A stretch of 11,728 nt of DNA, taken from NCBI GenBank assembly GCA_964487355.1, contig CAZAPS010000042.1, forward strand, positions 1 to 11,728, written 5' to 3'. Shown one piece after another: positions 1-6,885 of this stretch. The notes beneath the pieces were generated by a model. The model was not told the DNA's origin, made no database searches, and worked only from the letters and a program-made list of their open reading frames with translations. How positions within the stretch are numbered: position 1 is the first letter of the stretch; each line of letters begins with the position of its first letter. The translations under genes and the position numbers were made by a program. Origin of the DNA: JAXGYX01 sp964487355. GTDB taxonomy: Bacteria > Bacillota > Clostridia > Saccharofermentanales > Fastidiosipilaceae.

Positions 1-2
1 AC

Positions 3-68
3 AGCCTGTTGGCCGCGACCGCGCGCCAAGATGACATCATTGACCGTGATAAAACGATAGAAAGTTGA
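3..68 (+). CDS. rnpA: Ribonuclease P protein component, C-terminal fragment
   Basis: The window opens inside a reading frame of 21 sense codons that ends at a TGA at 66-68. Only the last residues are present (SLLAATARQDDIID followed by a charged tail), so no catalytic or RNA-binding motif can be seen. The call rests on position: the frame stops 7 bases before yidD, and rnpA lies directly before yidD and yidC in most Bacillota. The leucine-rich helix followed by a polar tail also fits the last helix of RnpA. The protein is the basic cofactor of the RNase P ribozyme, which trims tRNA 5' leaders. The other two forward frames are closed early or give Trp/Pro/Arg-rich peptides that look non-coding. 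Confidence 0.6.
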   Translation, partial: SLLAATARQDDIIDRDKTIES

Positions 69-75
69 GCGGAGA

Positions 76-285
76 ATGAAACGCTTCATGATTCGTCTGA
101 TACAGGCATATCAATCGGGCATATCGCGCTATCGTCCACCAAGATGTCGTTTTACGCCGACTTGCTCTCAATACGCGGTCGAATCATTGGAGAAGCACGG
201 CGCGCTGAAAGGCTCGCTGCTCGCCATTTGGAGATTGCTACGCTGCAACCCATTTAGCAAAGGTGGCTATGATCCGGTCAAATGA
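76..285 (+). CDS. yidD: Membrane protein insertion efficiency factor YidD
   Basis: This 69-residue protein matches the YidD family along its whole length. It has an N-terminal amphipathic helix (MKRFMIRLIQAYQSGIS), then the family hallmarks RPPRCRFTPTCSQYA (residues 20-34), EKHGALKGS and a C-terminal RCNPFSKGGYDPV. The conserved cysteines lie in CRFTPTC and RCNPF. YidD sits on the inner face of the membrane and helps YidC-dependent insertion; it lies just upstream of yidC, as is usual. I chose the ATG at 76 because it gives the normal family length. A GGAG at 71-74 is only one base from this ATG, which is too close, so initiation may rely on coupling to rnpA, whose stop is 7 bases upstream. 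The ATG at 88 would remove four typical residues. Confidence 0.95.
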   Translation: MKRFMIRLIQAYQSGISRYRPPRCRFTPTCSQYAVESLEKHGALKGSLLAIWRLLRCNPFSKGGYDPVK

Positions 286-310
286 AATCCGGTCAATCAA
301 TCCGTGAAGT

Positions 311-328
311 GATCATCGAGGAATGATC
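311..328 (+). other. Short perfect hairpin in the yidD-yidC gap
   Basis: GATCAT (311-316) and ATGATC (323-328) are perfect inverted repeats around a 6-base loop, CGAGGA. No T-run follows, so this is not an intrinsic terminator. It lies 28 bases before the yidC start and could act in mRNA processing or stability, but a 6-bp stem with four A-T pairs is weak. Confidence 0.3.
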
Positions 329-356
329 GCGGACCTAGGTTAATTAGAGGACAATA

Positions 357-1409
357 ATGGAATATTTAGTGATGCCGCTTCAGGCGGCCAGTCTGCTTTC
401 ACCGCTCTATACAGCGTTTGGATGGCTGATGGCGCAATTTTATAGTGTGTTCAACAATTACGGTATCGTCATCATATTATTTACCGTACTTTTGCGTGGC
501 GTCATGATCCCATTAAATATTCGTCAGCAAAAAAACTCACTGAAGCAGCAGGCCCTGTCCCGTGACATGAATGAATTATCCCGGATTTATGGTGACGACC
601 GGATGGGGCTTCAAGAAGCTCAGGCGGCGTTGTTTAAGAAACATGGAATATCCACCACGAGTGGTTGTCTGATGTCTTTGTTGCCGATGTTTCTTATCTG
701 GCCGGTTTACCGTATTATATCCGCTCCGATGAAATACATTATGCGTGTCGCTGAGGGAAACATCACCGCCATCGCCACGATGCTAAATGGCAAAGGCCTG
801 TTCCCGGAAAATCTGATCAGCGCCGCCGCCGACAACAACATTCCGGTCATGAACGCGCTGCACAGCAACCCATCCATGTACGCCGCGGCCGTCAATAATG
901 GCTGGATCAAAGTCGGTGATGTGTTGGATATTGACTTTTTCGGCATCAATTTGGGGTTGACCCCACAATGGCGTCCGGCTTCTTTGTTCGGCGCGGAAGC
1001 GTCCACTTATCTACCGTTGCTGGCAATCGCCTTGTTGGCAGTTGCCACGACTTTTTTGGTCAGCAAGGTTCAGGAGTGGACAAATCCAATGTATTGGAAA
1101 ATACGTGAAGAAAAGAGACTGGCTAAGAATAATCCCGCGAGAACGGTTAGTGATGACGCGATGTCCTCCGGAATGATGAAATCCATGAAATGGATGATGC
1201 CGATTTTCACACTTTTTATGATTTTTTCGATGCCTGCCGCGATGGGACTTTACTGGATCGTCGGTAACATAATGAGTGCCTTCCAGGCGGCTTTGTTTTA
1301 TTATATTTATGCCAAACCGGCGTTCGCGAACACCGGATCAGACTCGCCCATGAATCGATCAGACTCCAAACGGCTGAACAAGGGCAAGCGTAAGAAAGGA
1401 ACCGCGTGA
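357..1409 (+). CDS. yidC: Membrane protein insertase YidC/OxaA/SpoIIIJ family
   Basis: This 350-residue insertase integrates membrane proteins alone or with SecYEG. The core is clear: TM1 about residues 35-53 (NYGIVIILFTVLLRGVMIPL) with Arg47 at the position of the conserved positive residue of the hydrophilic groove; a cytoplasmic hairpin 54-98; TM2 about 101-121 starting at SGCL; TM3 about 219-237; TM4-TM5 about 281-315 ending in the typical MGLYWIVGN. The tail (332-350) is strongly basic, as in family members that contact the ribosome. There is no lipobox cysteine near the N-terminus, unlike B. subtilis SpoIIIJ. The segment between TM2 and TM3, about 95 residues, is longer than in the ~260-residue bacillary proteins. 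The start has AGAGG at 346-350 with 6-base spacing. The stop is one base before jag, so the two are surely co-transcribed. Confidence 0.95.
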   Translation: MEYLVMPLQAASLLSPLYTAFGWLMAQFYSVFNNYGIVIILFTVLLRGVMIPLNIRQQKNSLKQQALSRDMNELSRIYGDDRMGLQEAQAALFKKHGISTTSGCLMSLLPMFLIWPVYRIISAPMKYIMRVAEGNITAIATMLNGKGLFPENLISAAADNNIPVMNALHSNPSMYAAAVNNGWIKVGDVLDIDFFGINLGLTPQWRPASLFGAEASTYLPLLAIALLAVATTFLVSKVQEWTNPMYWKIREEKRLAKNNPARTVSDDAMSSGMMKSMKWMMPIFTLFMIFSMPAAMGLYWIVGNIMSAFQAALFYYIYAKPAFANTGSDSPMNRSDSKRLNKGKRKKGTA

Positions 1410-1410
1410 G

Positions 1411-2322
1411 ATGCTTAATGGAATTGAAAAGACAGGAAAAACAGTGTCCGACGCCGTGCAGGCCGCATTGGATGAACTGAATGTTTCCATAGATGATGTT
1501 TTAATTGAAGTTTTGGATGAGGGCGGCACAGGTGGGTTGCTCGGTTTCGGCAGGAAACCAGCACGTGTTCTGGTCACGCTGAATTCGGCGATCTTGGAGA
1601 AAGAGCGTTCCGAAGTTGAAGAGACGATCTCCGAAGAATTTTTGGTGGACGAGCCGGTTGTTGAAACGGCGGAATCAATTGAATCGTCAGCAGACGAAGA
1701 GTCCGCGAAATTACCGGAAGAGGATGACCTTGCTGACGAGGAACCGGCTACTGAAGAGTCTCAAGCTAAGCTTGATGAGATTGATGAGATTGATGAGCTT
1801 GATGAACTTGATGAAGATGTTATGTATTATGGCGACGACGTTGATGTCGCGAGCCCGACCGACCACACAAAGGAAGAGGAAGCCGCAGTCGATTTTCTAA
1901 GACGCGTGTTTGGCTTTTTTGATGTGCGTGAGACGATTGATACCTCTTGGGAAGATGGCAGATTGAAAATCGATGTCAATGGTGAGAACTGCGGTCAGGT
2001 GATCGGACACCGCGGAGAAACCTTGAACGCGCTCCAATATTTGACATCCATCGCGGTGAATCGGGTCACCAATTCACATATTCATGTTACCCTTGACATC
2101 TCAGGATACCGGGCCCGCAGAGAAGGCGCGCTGCGCCGCACGGCCAACCGCTATGCGGGTGAGGTCGTTCAACGCCAAAAGGAATTTGTGATGGAGCCGA
2201 TGAACGCGGCGGAGAGACGCGTTGTCCATTTCGCTTTGCAAAACTATCCGGGCGTCACGACGGAAAGTGAAGGGATTGAACCAAATCGTTGCGTGGTGAT
2301 TATTCCAACGCAGGATCAGTGA
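1411..2322 (+). CDS. jag: RNA-binding protein Jag/KhpB (Jag-N, KH and R3H domains)
   Basis: This 303-residue protein has three parts. The Jag-N domain is residues 1-57 and includes GGLLGFGRKPARV. A very acidic linker spans about 63-157. The single-stranded RNA-binding part has a KH domain with the GQVIGHRGETLNALQYL signature (195-211) followed by an R3H domain about 235-300, with the Arg-x3-His pair in ERRVVHFAL. KhpB (also EloR in streptococci) pairs with KhpA, binds many RNAs and affects cell elongation and division. Coupling to yidC is standard: the start lies one base after the yidC stop, with GAAAGGA at 1394-1400 as the ribosome site. The linker contains five in-frame 9-bp tandem repeats (residues 121-135). 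A terminator follows at 2369-2397. Confidence 0.95.
   Translation: MLNGIEKTGKTVSDAVQAALDELNVSIDDVLIEVLDEGGTGGLLGFGRKPARVLVTLNSAILEKERSEVEETISEEFLVDEPVVETAESIESSADEESAKLPEEDDLADEEPATEESQAKLDEIDEIDELDELDEDVMYYGDDVDVASPTDHTKEEEAAVDFLRRVFGFFDVRETIDTSWEDGRLKIDVNGENCGQVIGHRGETLNALQYLTSIAVNRVTNSHIHVTLDISGYRARREGALRRTANRYAGEVVQRQKEFVMEPMNAAERRVVHFALQNYPGVTTESEGIEPNRCVVIIPTQDQ
1772..1816 (+). repeat. Five-copy 9-bp in-frame tandem repeat in jag
   Basis: Five consecutive units of TTGATGAGA or close variants (TTGATGAGC, TTGATGAAC, TTGATGAAG) run without a gap. In the jag frame they encode (L/I)DE triplets at residues 121-135 of the acidic linker. The first two units are identical at DNA level, so slippage is possible. 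A gain or loss of one unit would keep the frame and change the linker by three residues. Confidence 0.85.
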
Positions 2323-2368
2323 TTTCAAAGGTTGCGGTTGGCGCCGGACTTTCATCGTTTAATCAAGG

Positions 2369-2397
2369 CGGCTGAGTCGGGCGACTCGGCCGTTTTT
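2369..2397 (+). terminator. Intrinsic terminator after jag
   Basis: CGGCTGAGTC (2369-2378) pairs with GACTCGGCCG (2383-2392) to form a 10-bp GC-rich stem with one G-U pair and a GGGC loop, followed directly by TTTTT (2393-2397). It lies 47 bases after the jag stop and 42 bases before the mnmE start. It should end or attenuate the rnpA-yidD-yidC-jag transcript, so mnmE needs either read-through or its own promoter. Confidence 0.8.
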
Positions 2398-2421
2398 GGC
2401 GATTATCTTTAATACTAGAAT
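2393..2421 (+). promoter_or_regulatory. Weak candidate promoter for mnmE
   Basis: TAGAAT at 2416-2421 matches five of six bases of the -10 consensus. The hexamer 17 bases upstream, TTTTTG (2393-2398), is a poor -35 and overlaps the T-run of the jag terminator. No TGn extension is present. If used, transcription would start near 2428 and leave about a 10-base leader before the ATG at 2439. It is listed because a terminator separates jag from mnmE. Confidence 0.25.
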
Positions 2422-2438
2422 GGCTGGGCAGTTGAAAA

Positions 2439-3947
2439 ATGAATGAACAGTTAACTGTGATGAATCATGGTTGTGACGCTTATGCGGCGGTCGCGACGCC
2501 CCCGGGACGGTCGGGTGTGGCGCTGATCCGTCTGGCCGGCAAGGACGCCCCGGTAGTGGCCGACCGTGTTTTTCGATTTGGACAACTTGGAGCGAAGCAG
2601 ACACACCCGGCACGCCGGGTTCAACAAATGGCCGGCTACACGGCGGCGTTGGGTTATTTGGTGGATCCCAAGACCGAGGAAGTGATCGATCAGGCGGTTG
2701 TGCTTCGCTATCGCGCTCCGCATTCGTATACCGGTGAGGATGTCGTTGAATTCACCGTGCATGGTGGCGGTCAAGTCACCCGTAAATCATTGCAGGCGAT
2801 CTTCTCCGCGGGTGGGCGGCCGGCCGAAGCAGGAGAATTTACACGAAACGCCTTTTTGAATGGGAAAATGGATCTGGCTCAGGCTGAGGCGGTAATTGAC
2901 CTGATCGACGCGGAGACCACCCGTTTCGCTCAGGCGGCGGTCGAACAGTTGAAAGGCGGGTTGTCTGACAGCGTCCACGAGATCCTCAGCGTTTTATATG
3001 AGCTGATGTCGGCTCTGGAAATGTCCATTGAATATCCGGATCATGAGGATAGCCGACTGGAAATCGACTCGATGCGAGAGTTGCTGGTTGGTGCGATCAC
3101 CCTTCTCGAGCAATTGAAATTAGGGTATCGCCAAGGCGCTATTTTGCGAGACGGGCTCCACGTTGTTTTGACCGGTTTGCCCAATGTCGGCAAGTCGTCC
3201 TTTTTAAATCGTCTGAGTGGTCAGGATCGATCAATTGTCACAGATTTACCCGGTACGACCCGTGACACCATTGAGCTCGACATCGAGCTCGATGGGATTC
3301 CGGTGCATCTGATCGACACCGCGGGTCTGCGTGACTCCACCGACCCGATCGAGCGGATTGGCATTGAGCGCGCTCAGCAGTCGATGGCGAAGGCGGATCT
3401 GCTGATTTGGATGCTGGCCCCGCCCTTTGAAAACTCTGAAAAATATGATTATTGGTTTTCAAAACTACCGAAAGACAAACCATTGCTGGTCCTGGCGAAC
3501 AAGGACGACCTGCCGAGTTTCCCGGATTTCTTGGATCAAATTAAACAGTGGCTGGACGGGGATCGCAAATTGACCGAGCTTCAACATTCTGTCTGGAAGA
3601 CCTATCGTCAAGATCATGGGGACAATGTAGATTTTGAGCCAATCGCGGTTTCCGCCAAAGACGGCAGTGGGTTTGACACGGTGATTGATCTGATCCGATC
3701 CATGTACCGTTCCTATGGAGCCGCGTCGCGCGATCAGGTGATTTTGACTTCAGCCAGACATTACGACGCTGTTTCCAAAGCTCTGGACTTATTACGACAA
3801 ATCCATACGGATTTGGATTTTTTACCACAAGATGTACTTGCCCAGGCATTGAGTGGCGCCACCGAACAGCTGGCGTTGATCGTTGGTGAACGGGTTTCCG
3901 ATGAGGTCATCACGCAGATCTTTTCACGGTTTTGTGTTGGGAAATAA
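2439..3947 (+). CDS. mnmE: tRNA modification GTPase MnmE (TrmE)
   Basis: With MnmG, this protein installs the carboxymethylaminomethyl group on wobble U34 of certain tRNAs using methylene-tetrahydrofolate and GTP hydrolysis. The N-terminal folate-binding domain starts at AAVATPPGRSGVALIRLAG. The helical domain surrounds a G domain with P-loop GLPNVGKSS (246-254), TTRD (273-276), DTAG (293-296) and NKDD (354-357), and an SAK G5 motif at 405-407. The C-terminal FCVGK (498-502) carries the family's catalytic cysteine. At 502 residues it is about 50 longer than E. coli MnmE; much of the excess lies between G4 and G5. Neither ATG candidate (2439 or 2460) has a clear Shine-Dalgarno. The ATG at 2460 gives an N-terminus closer to family length, so the true start may be there. 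Confidence 0.95.
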   Translation: MNEQLTVMNHGCDAYAAVATPPGRSGVALIRLAGKDAPVVADRVFRFGQLGAKQTHPARRVQQMAGYTAALGYLVDPKTEEVIDQAVVLRYRAPHSYTGEDVVEFTVHGGGQVTRKSLQAIFSAGGRPAEAGEFTRNAFLNGKMDLAQAEAVIDLIDAETTRFAQAAVEQLKGGLSDSVHEILSVLYELMSALEMSIEYPDHEDSRLEIDSMRELLVGAITLLEQLKLGYRQGAILRDGLHVVLTGLPNVGKSSFLNRLSGQDRSIVTDLPGTTRDTIELDIELDGIPVHLIDTAGLRDSTDPIERIGIERAQQSMAKADLLIWMLAPPFENSEKYDYWFSKLPKDKPLLVLANKDDLPSFPDFLDQIKQWLDGDRKLTELQHSVWKTYRQDHGDNVDFEPIAVSAKDGSGFDTVIDLIRSMYRSYGAASRDQVILTSARHYDAVSKALDLLRQIHTDLDFLPQDVLAQALSGATEQLALIVGERVSDEVITQIFSRFCVGK

Positions 3948-3950
3948 AAT

Positions 3951-4022
3951 GTGGAGGAAGCCTCCACTAAAAAATAGGGGCGCGCGAATCAAGCGCGGGA
4001 TGTGGTGGAGATAAAAAACCAC
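3951..4022 (+). other. Hairpin-rich spacer between mnmE and mnmG
   Basis: Three possible stems lie in a row. GTGGAGG (3951-3957) pairs with CCTCCAC (3961-3967). CGCGC (3981-3985) pairs with GCGCG (3993-3997). GTGGT (4002-4006) pairs with ACCAC (4018-4022). The first is followed by TAAAAAATAG rather than a T-run, so it is not a + strand terminator. GTGGAG-like sequence recurs in the first and third elements, so alternative pairings are possible. I do not recognise a known riboswitch or protein-binding leader. The 109-base gap is wide for genes that are often tightly linked. Confidence 0.35.
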
Positions 4023-4056
4023 GACCTTGTCGGACATCAATATATAAGGAGAATCT

Positions 4057-5988
4057 ATGGCGTCAATTGAAGATAAACAAAGACAATCTCATTTTTTTAA
4101 CGGCGGTGATTACGATGTCGTGGTCACAGGGGCCGGTCATGCCGGCTGTGAGGCCGCGGCTGCCGTGGCCCGACTCGGGTGCTCGGTCTTGCTGCTTAGC
4201 ATGAATCTGGACACGCTCGCGAATCTGCCCTGCAATCCAAATATCGGTGGCACAGCGAAAGGTCAGCTGGTGCGTGAAATTGACGCGCTCGGAGGGATTA
4301 TGGGATTGCTGGCAGACGAGGCGACAATTCAATTTCGCATGTTGAACGCTTCCAAAGGTCCCGCTGTACAATCACCACGCGCGCAAATTGATCGCAGGCA
4401 ATACCATGAGTTGATAAAAAACCATCTCGAGAAGATTCCCAATTTGCAGTTGTTGCAGGATGAAGTCGTCGAAATCTTATGTGACAAAAACAATGTTGTG
4501 CAGGGTGTGACTACCCGCCACGGTACAACTTATACCTGTAAAAAACTGATTCTCGCGACCGGAACCTTTCTGGACGCTCGAGTGATTGTGGGTGAGGTCA
4601 GCTATCCGAGCGGCCCCGACCGGCTCTTTCCCTCGATCGGACTCTCTGATTCGTTGCGCTCATATGGTTTGAAGTTATTTCGTTTTAAAACAGGGACGCC
4701 GGTTCGGATTAATTTCAACAGCGTCAACCTCGAAAAGCTTGACGAGCAACCGGGCGATCCATGTCCTGATACATTCTCTTTTAAAAATGAATCCAATCCT
4801 TACTACAAAAATAGACCTCAGCGCAGCTGTTGGCTGACTTGGACCAATGAAGAGACTCACCGCATTTTAAACGACAACCTGGATCGATCCCCACTCTATA
4901 GTGGAGACATTGAAGGGGTCGGCCCTCGTTATTGTCCATCGGTTGAAGATAAAATTGTTCGCTTTCCGGATAAGAAAAGACATCAGGTATTCATCGAGCC
5001 GACAGGCCGAGATACCGCTGAGATGTATGTGCAGGGGCTATCTTCCAGCATGCCGGAAGATGTTCAGCTGCGTGTCCTGCACTCCGTTCGTGGATTGGAA
5101 GAGGCGGTGATCCAACGCTGTGGTTACGCGATTGAATACGACAGTTTGGATCCAACTGAACTGAAACTATCCTTGGAGCATCAAAAAATAGCCGGTTTGT
5201 ATAGCGCCGGGCAGATTAACGGAACATCCGGCTATGAAGAGGCGGCCGCTCAAGGCCTTATGGCCGGAGTGAACGCGGTGCGGTCAATCCGTGGCGAAGA
5301 TCCCATCATTTTAGATCGCTCACAGGCTTATATCGGAGTGCTGATCGACGACCTGGTAACCAAGGGAGTGAATGAGCCGTATCGCTTGATGACCTCGCGG
5401 GCGGAATATCGTCTGATTTTGCGTCAGGACAACGCCGACGAGCGGCTGACCGAATTGGGTCGTGAAATCGGCCTGGTTGGCGATGAGCAATACGAACGTT
5501 TTTTGCAGAAACAAAAAATGATTCGCGAGGAAAAGGCGAGGCTTGAAACCGTTCGAGTCCGACCCAACGCTCAAACCGATCAGTTTTTGACAGATCATGG
5601 CACCGCGCCGCTACAAGGTGGAATGTCATTGGCCGAATTAATAAAACGTCCGCAGCTTGACTATCCAACTCTCGCGCCGCTGGATCCCGAGCGACCGGAT
5701 TTGCCGGAAGTGATAGGACGAAACGTCAATATCATCATAAAGTACGCGGGATACATCGATATGGAAAGAGAGCGTGTCCGCCAATTCCGTAAGATGGAAG
5801 CCAGACGAATTCCCGCCGATATCGATTTTTTAAATATTGGCGGGCTGAGGATTGAAGCCGCTCAGAAGCTAAATGAGATCCAACCGGAATCGGTGGGACA
5901 GGCCGGTCGAATCGCAGGTGTCTCACCCGCGGATATAACTGTGCTGCTGGTTCATTTGGAACAATTGAAAAGGAAAGAGAAGCGATGA
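4057..5988 (+). CDS. mnmG: tRNA U34 carboxymethylaminomethyl synthesis protein MnmG (GidA)
   Basis: This is the FAD- and NADH-using partner of MnmE. The 643-residue protein has the Rossmann FAD motif GAGHAGCEAA at 25-34, LPCNPNIGG with Cys59 (equivalent to E. coli Cys47), the signature GPRYCPSVEDK at 289-299 with Cys293 (equivalent to E. coli Cys277), and the second signature AGQINGTSGYEEAAAQG at 384-400. The C-terminal helical domain, used for MnmE and tRNA contact, ends in VSPADITVLLVHLEQLKRKEKR. Start choice is firm: AAGGAGA at 4046-4052 gives about 5-base spacing to the ATG. About 17 residues precede the usual start of the FAD fold, a modest N-terminal extension. The stop overlaps the rsmG start by 4 bases (ATGA), so those two are translationally coupled. 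Confidence 0.97.
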   Translation: MASIEDKQRQSHFFNGGDYDVVVTGAGHAGCEAAAAVARLGCSVLLLSMNLDTLANLPCNPNIGGTAKGQLVREIDALGGIMGLLADEATIQFRMLNASKGPAVQSPRAQIDRRQYHELIKNHLEKIPNLQLLQDEVVEILCDKNNVVQGVTTRHGTTYTCKKLILATGTFLDARVIVGEVSYPSGPDRLFPSIGLSDSLRSYGLKLFRFKTGTPVRINFNSVNLEKLDEQPGDPCPDTFSFKNESNPYYKNRPQRSCWLTWTNEETHRILNDNLDRSPLYSGDIEGVGPRYCPSVEDKIVRFPDKKRHQVFIEPTGRDTAEMYVQGLSSSMPEDVQLRVLHSVRGLEEAVIQRCGYAIEYDSLDPTELKLSLEHQKIAGLYSAGQINGTSGYEEAAAQGLMAGVNAVRSIRGEDPIILDRSQAYIGVLIDDLVTKGVNEPYRLMTSRAEYRLILRQDNADERLTELGREIGLVGDEQYERFLQKQKMIREEKARLETVRVRPNAQTDQFLTDHGTAPLQGGMSLAELIKRPQLDYPTLAPLDPERPDLPEVIGRNVNIIIKYAGYIDMERERVRQFRKMEARRIPADIDFLNIGGLRIEAAQKLNEIQPESVGQAGRIAGVSPADITVLLVHLEQLKRKEKR

Positions 5989-6725
5989 TATGTGAGCAGA
6001 TAATGGAACAATTCGAGCTTCAGAAGATCACGGAGTTATTTGATATCACGACGGAACAAGTGAAGCGGTTCGCCACCTACGCCAATCTGCTCGTCACCGC
6101 GAATCAGACGATGAATTTGACAGCCATCACAACACCTTATGACATAGCGCAACGGCATTTTCTTGACAGCCTGACGATCCTGGAAGAGATTGACGGTTAC
6201 TGCGCGCGAGTCGGCCGACGGGATGTGACACTTGCGGACGTCGGCACCGGCGCGGGATTTCCCGGCATACCGATTCAAATCATGCGGCCGGACATTCGCC
6301 TGACTTTGATTGACTCACTGGCCAAGCGTGTGAGATTTCTGGAAACAGTGGTTCAGGAATTGAATCTGGAACGGACAAAAGCCATCCACATGCGTGCGGA
6401 AGAAGCGGGTCGGAAGCCTGAATTTCGCTCCGCGTTTGACATCACCACCGCGCGCGCGGTCGCGCGCACCTCAGTTCTTAGTGAATACTGTTTGCCATTG
6501 ACCAAGGTTGGCGGAGTGTTTATCGCGATGAAAGGTGATGACATCGAAGAAATCGCGGATGGCAGACGGGCGATTGGTCAACTCGGCGGAAAAGTGAGCG
6601 GCGAGCGCAAGTTTTTGTTGCCGGGAACCGATATGCGACGCACGATTATTTCCGTTGACAAGATCAAAGAAACGCCGGCCTCGTTCCCGCGCAAAAGCGG
6701 CACGCCAAAAAAGAAACCTCTTTAA
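5985..6725 (+). CDS. rsmG: 16S rRNA (guanine-527-N7)-methyltransferase RsmG (GidB)
   Basis: RsmG methylates N7 of G527 in the 530 loop of 16S rRNA with S-adenosylmethionine; loss of the enzyme is known to give low-level streptomycin resistance in several bacteria. The 246-residue protein shows NLTAITTPYDIAQRHFLDSL, the SAM-binding ADVGTGAGFPG (GTGAGFPG at 87-94), the DSLAKRVRFLE segment, TTARAVA, and a C-terminal FPRKSGTPKKKPL typical of the family. The ATG at 5985 overlaps the mnmG stop and has a GGAAAGAGA purine tract upstream. The ATG at 6003 is in frame and would remove only six residues, but it lacks a comparable site. No T-run terminator follows the gene. Confidence 0.96.
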   Translation: MICEQIMEQFELQKITELFDITTEQVKRFATYANLLVTANQTMNLTAITTPYDIAQRHFLDSLTILEEIDGYCARVGRRDVTLADVGTGAGFPGIPIQIMRPDIRLTLIDSLAKRVRFLETVVQELNLERTKAIHMRAEEAGRKPEFRSAFDITTARAVARTSVLSEYCLPLTKVGGVFIAMKGDDIEEIADGRRAIGQLGGKVSGERKFLLPGTDMRRTIISVDKIKETPASFPRKSGTPKKKPL

Positions 6726-6788
6726 TTCAATTAATCATACAATCGATTATTTATCGGTCTATTGGGCATGCGGTCTGCTTCGTGTATA

Positions 6789-6823
6789 GCCCCTTTGCCG
6801 AGGGGCGCCAAGAGATAATTGGC
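6789..6823 (+). promoter_or_regulatory. Tandem hairpins just upstream of the gyrA promoter
   Basis: GCCCCT (6789-6794) pairs with AGGGGC (6801-6806), and directly after it GCCAA (6807-6811) pairs with TTGGC (6819-6823). The second stem ends only five bases before the extended -10 element. No T-run follows either stem, so they are weak as rsmG terminators. They occupy the place where a -35 element would lie. They may be a protein- or supercoiling-sensitive site, or the processed 3' end of the rsmG transcript. Confidence 0.35.
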
Positions 6824-6827
6824 TAAC

Positions 6828-6838
6828 TATGGTATAAT
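6828..6838 (+). promoter_or_regulatory. gyrA promoter, extended -10 type
   Basis: TATGGTATAAT contains a perfect -10 hexamer (TATAAT, 6833-6838) preceded by the TRTGn extension favoured by Gram-positive vegetative RNA polymerase. At 16-18 bases upstream I find only AAGAGA-like sequence and no TTGACA match, as is normal for extended -10 promoters. Predicted transcription start is near 6845, giving a leader of about 40 bases for gyrA and the downstream membrane-protein gene. Confidence 0.75.
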
Positions 6839-6875
6839 TTCAATGTTGTTTAAGCATAAAATTCACGCATGGGTT

Positions 6876-6880
6876 GGAGG
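6876..6880 (+). promoter_or_regulatory. gyrA ribosome binding site that fixes the start
   Basis: GGAGG lies 5 bases before the ATG at 6886. An in-frame TTG at 6874 would extend the protein by four residues but overlaps this site, so it cannot use it. The ATG is therefore the start. Confidence 0.85.
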
Positions 6881-6885
6881 TATTC

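Noticed and set aside
1616..1900. Alternative-frame + strand open frame inside jag
   Set aside because: It is a shifted reading of the acidic repeat region, giving Leu/Met/Arg-rich low-complexity sequence; the jag frame is well supported on both sides.
3951..3976. GTGGAGG/CCTCCAC hairpin after mnmE as an intrinsic terminator
   Set aside because: It is followed by TAAAAAATAG, not a T-run, so it lacks the required U-tract on the + strand.
6874..6885. TTG at 6874 as an upstream start of gyrA
   Set aside because: It overlaps the GGAGG ribosome site (6876-6880) that is ideally spaced for the ATG at 6886.
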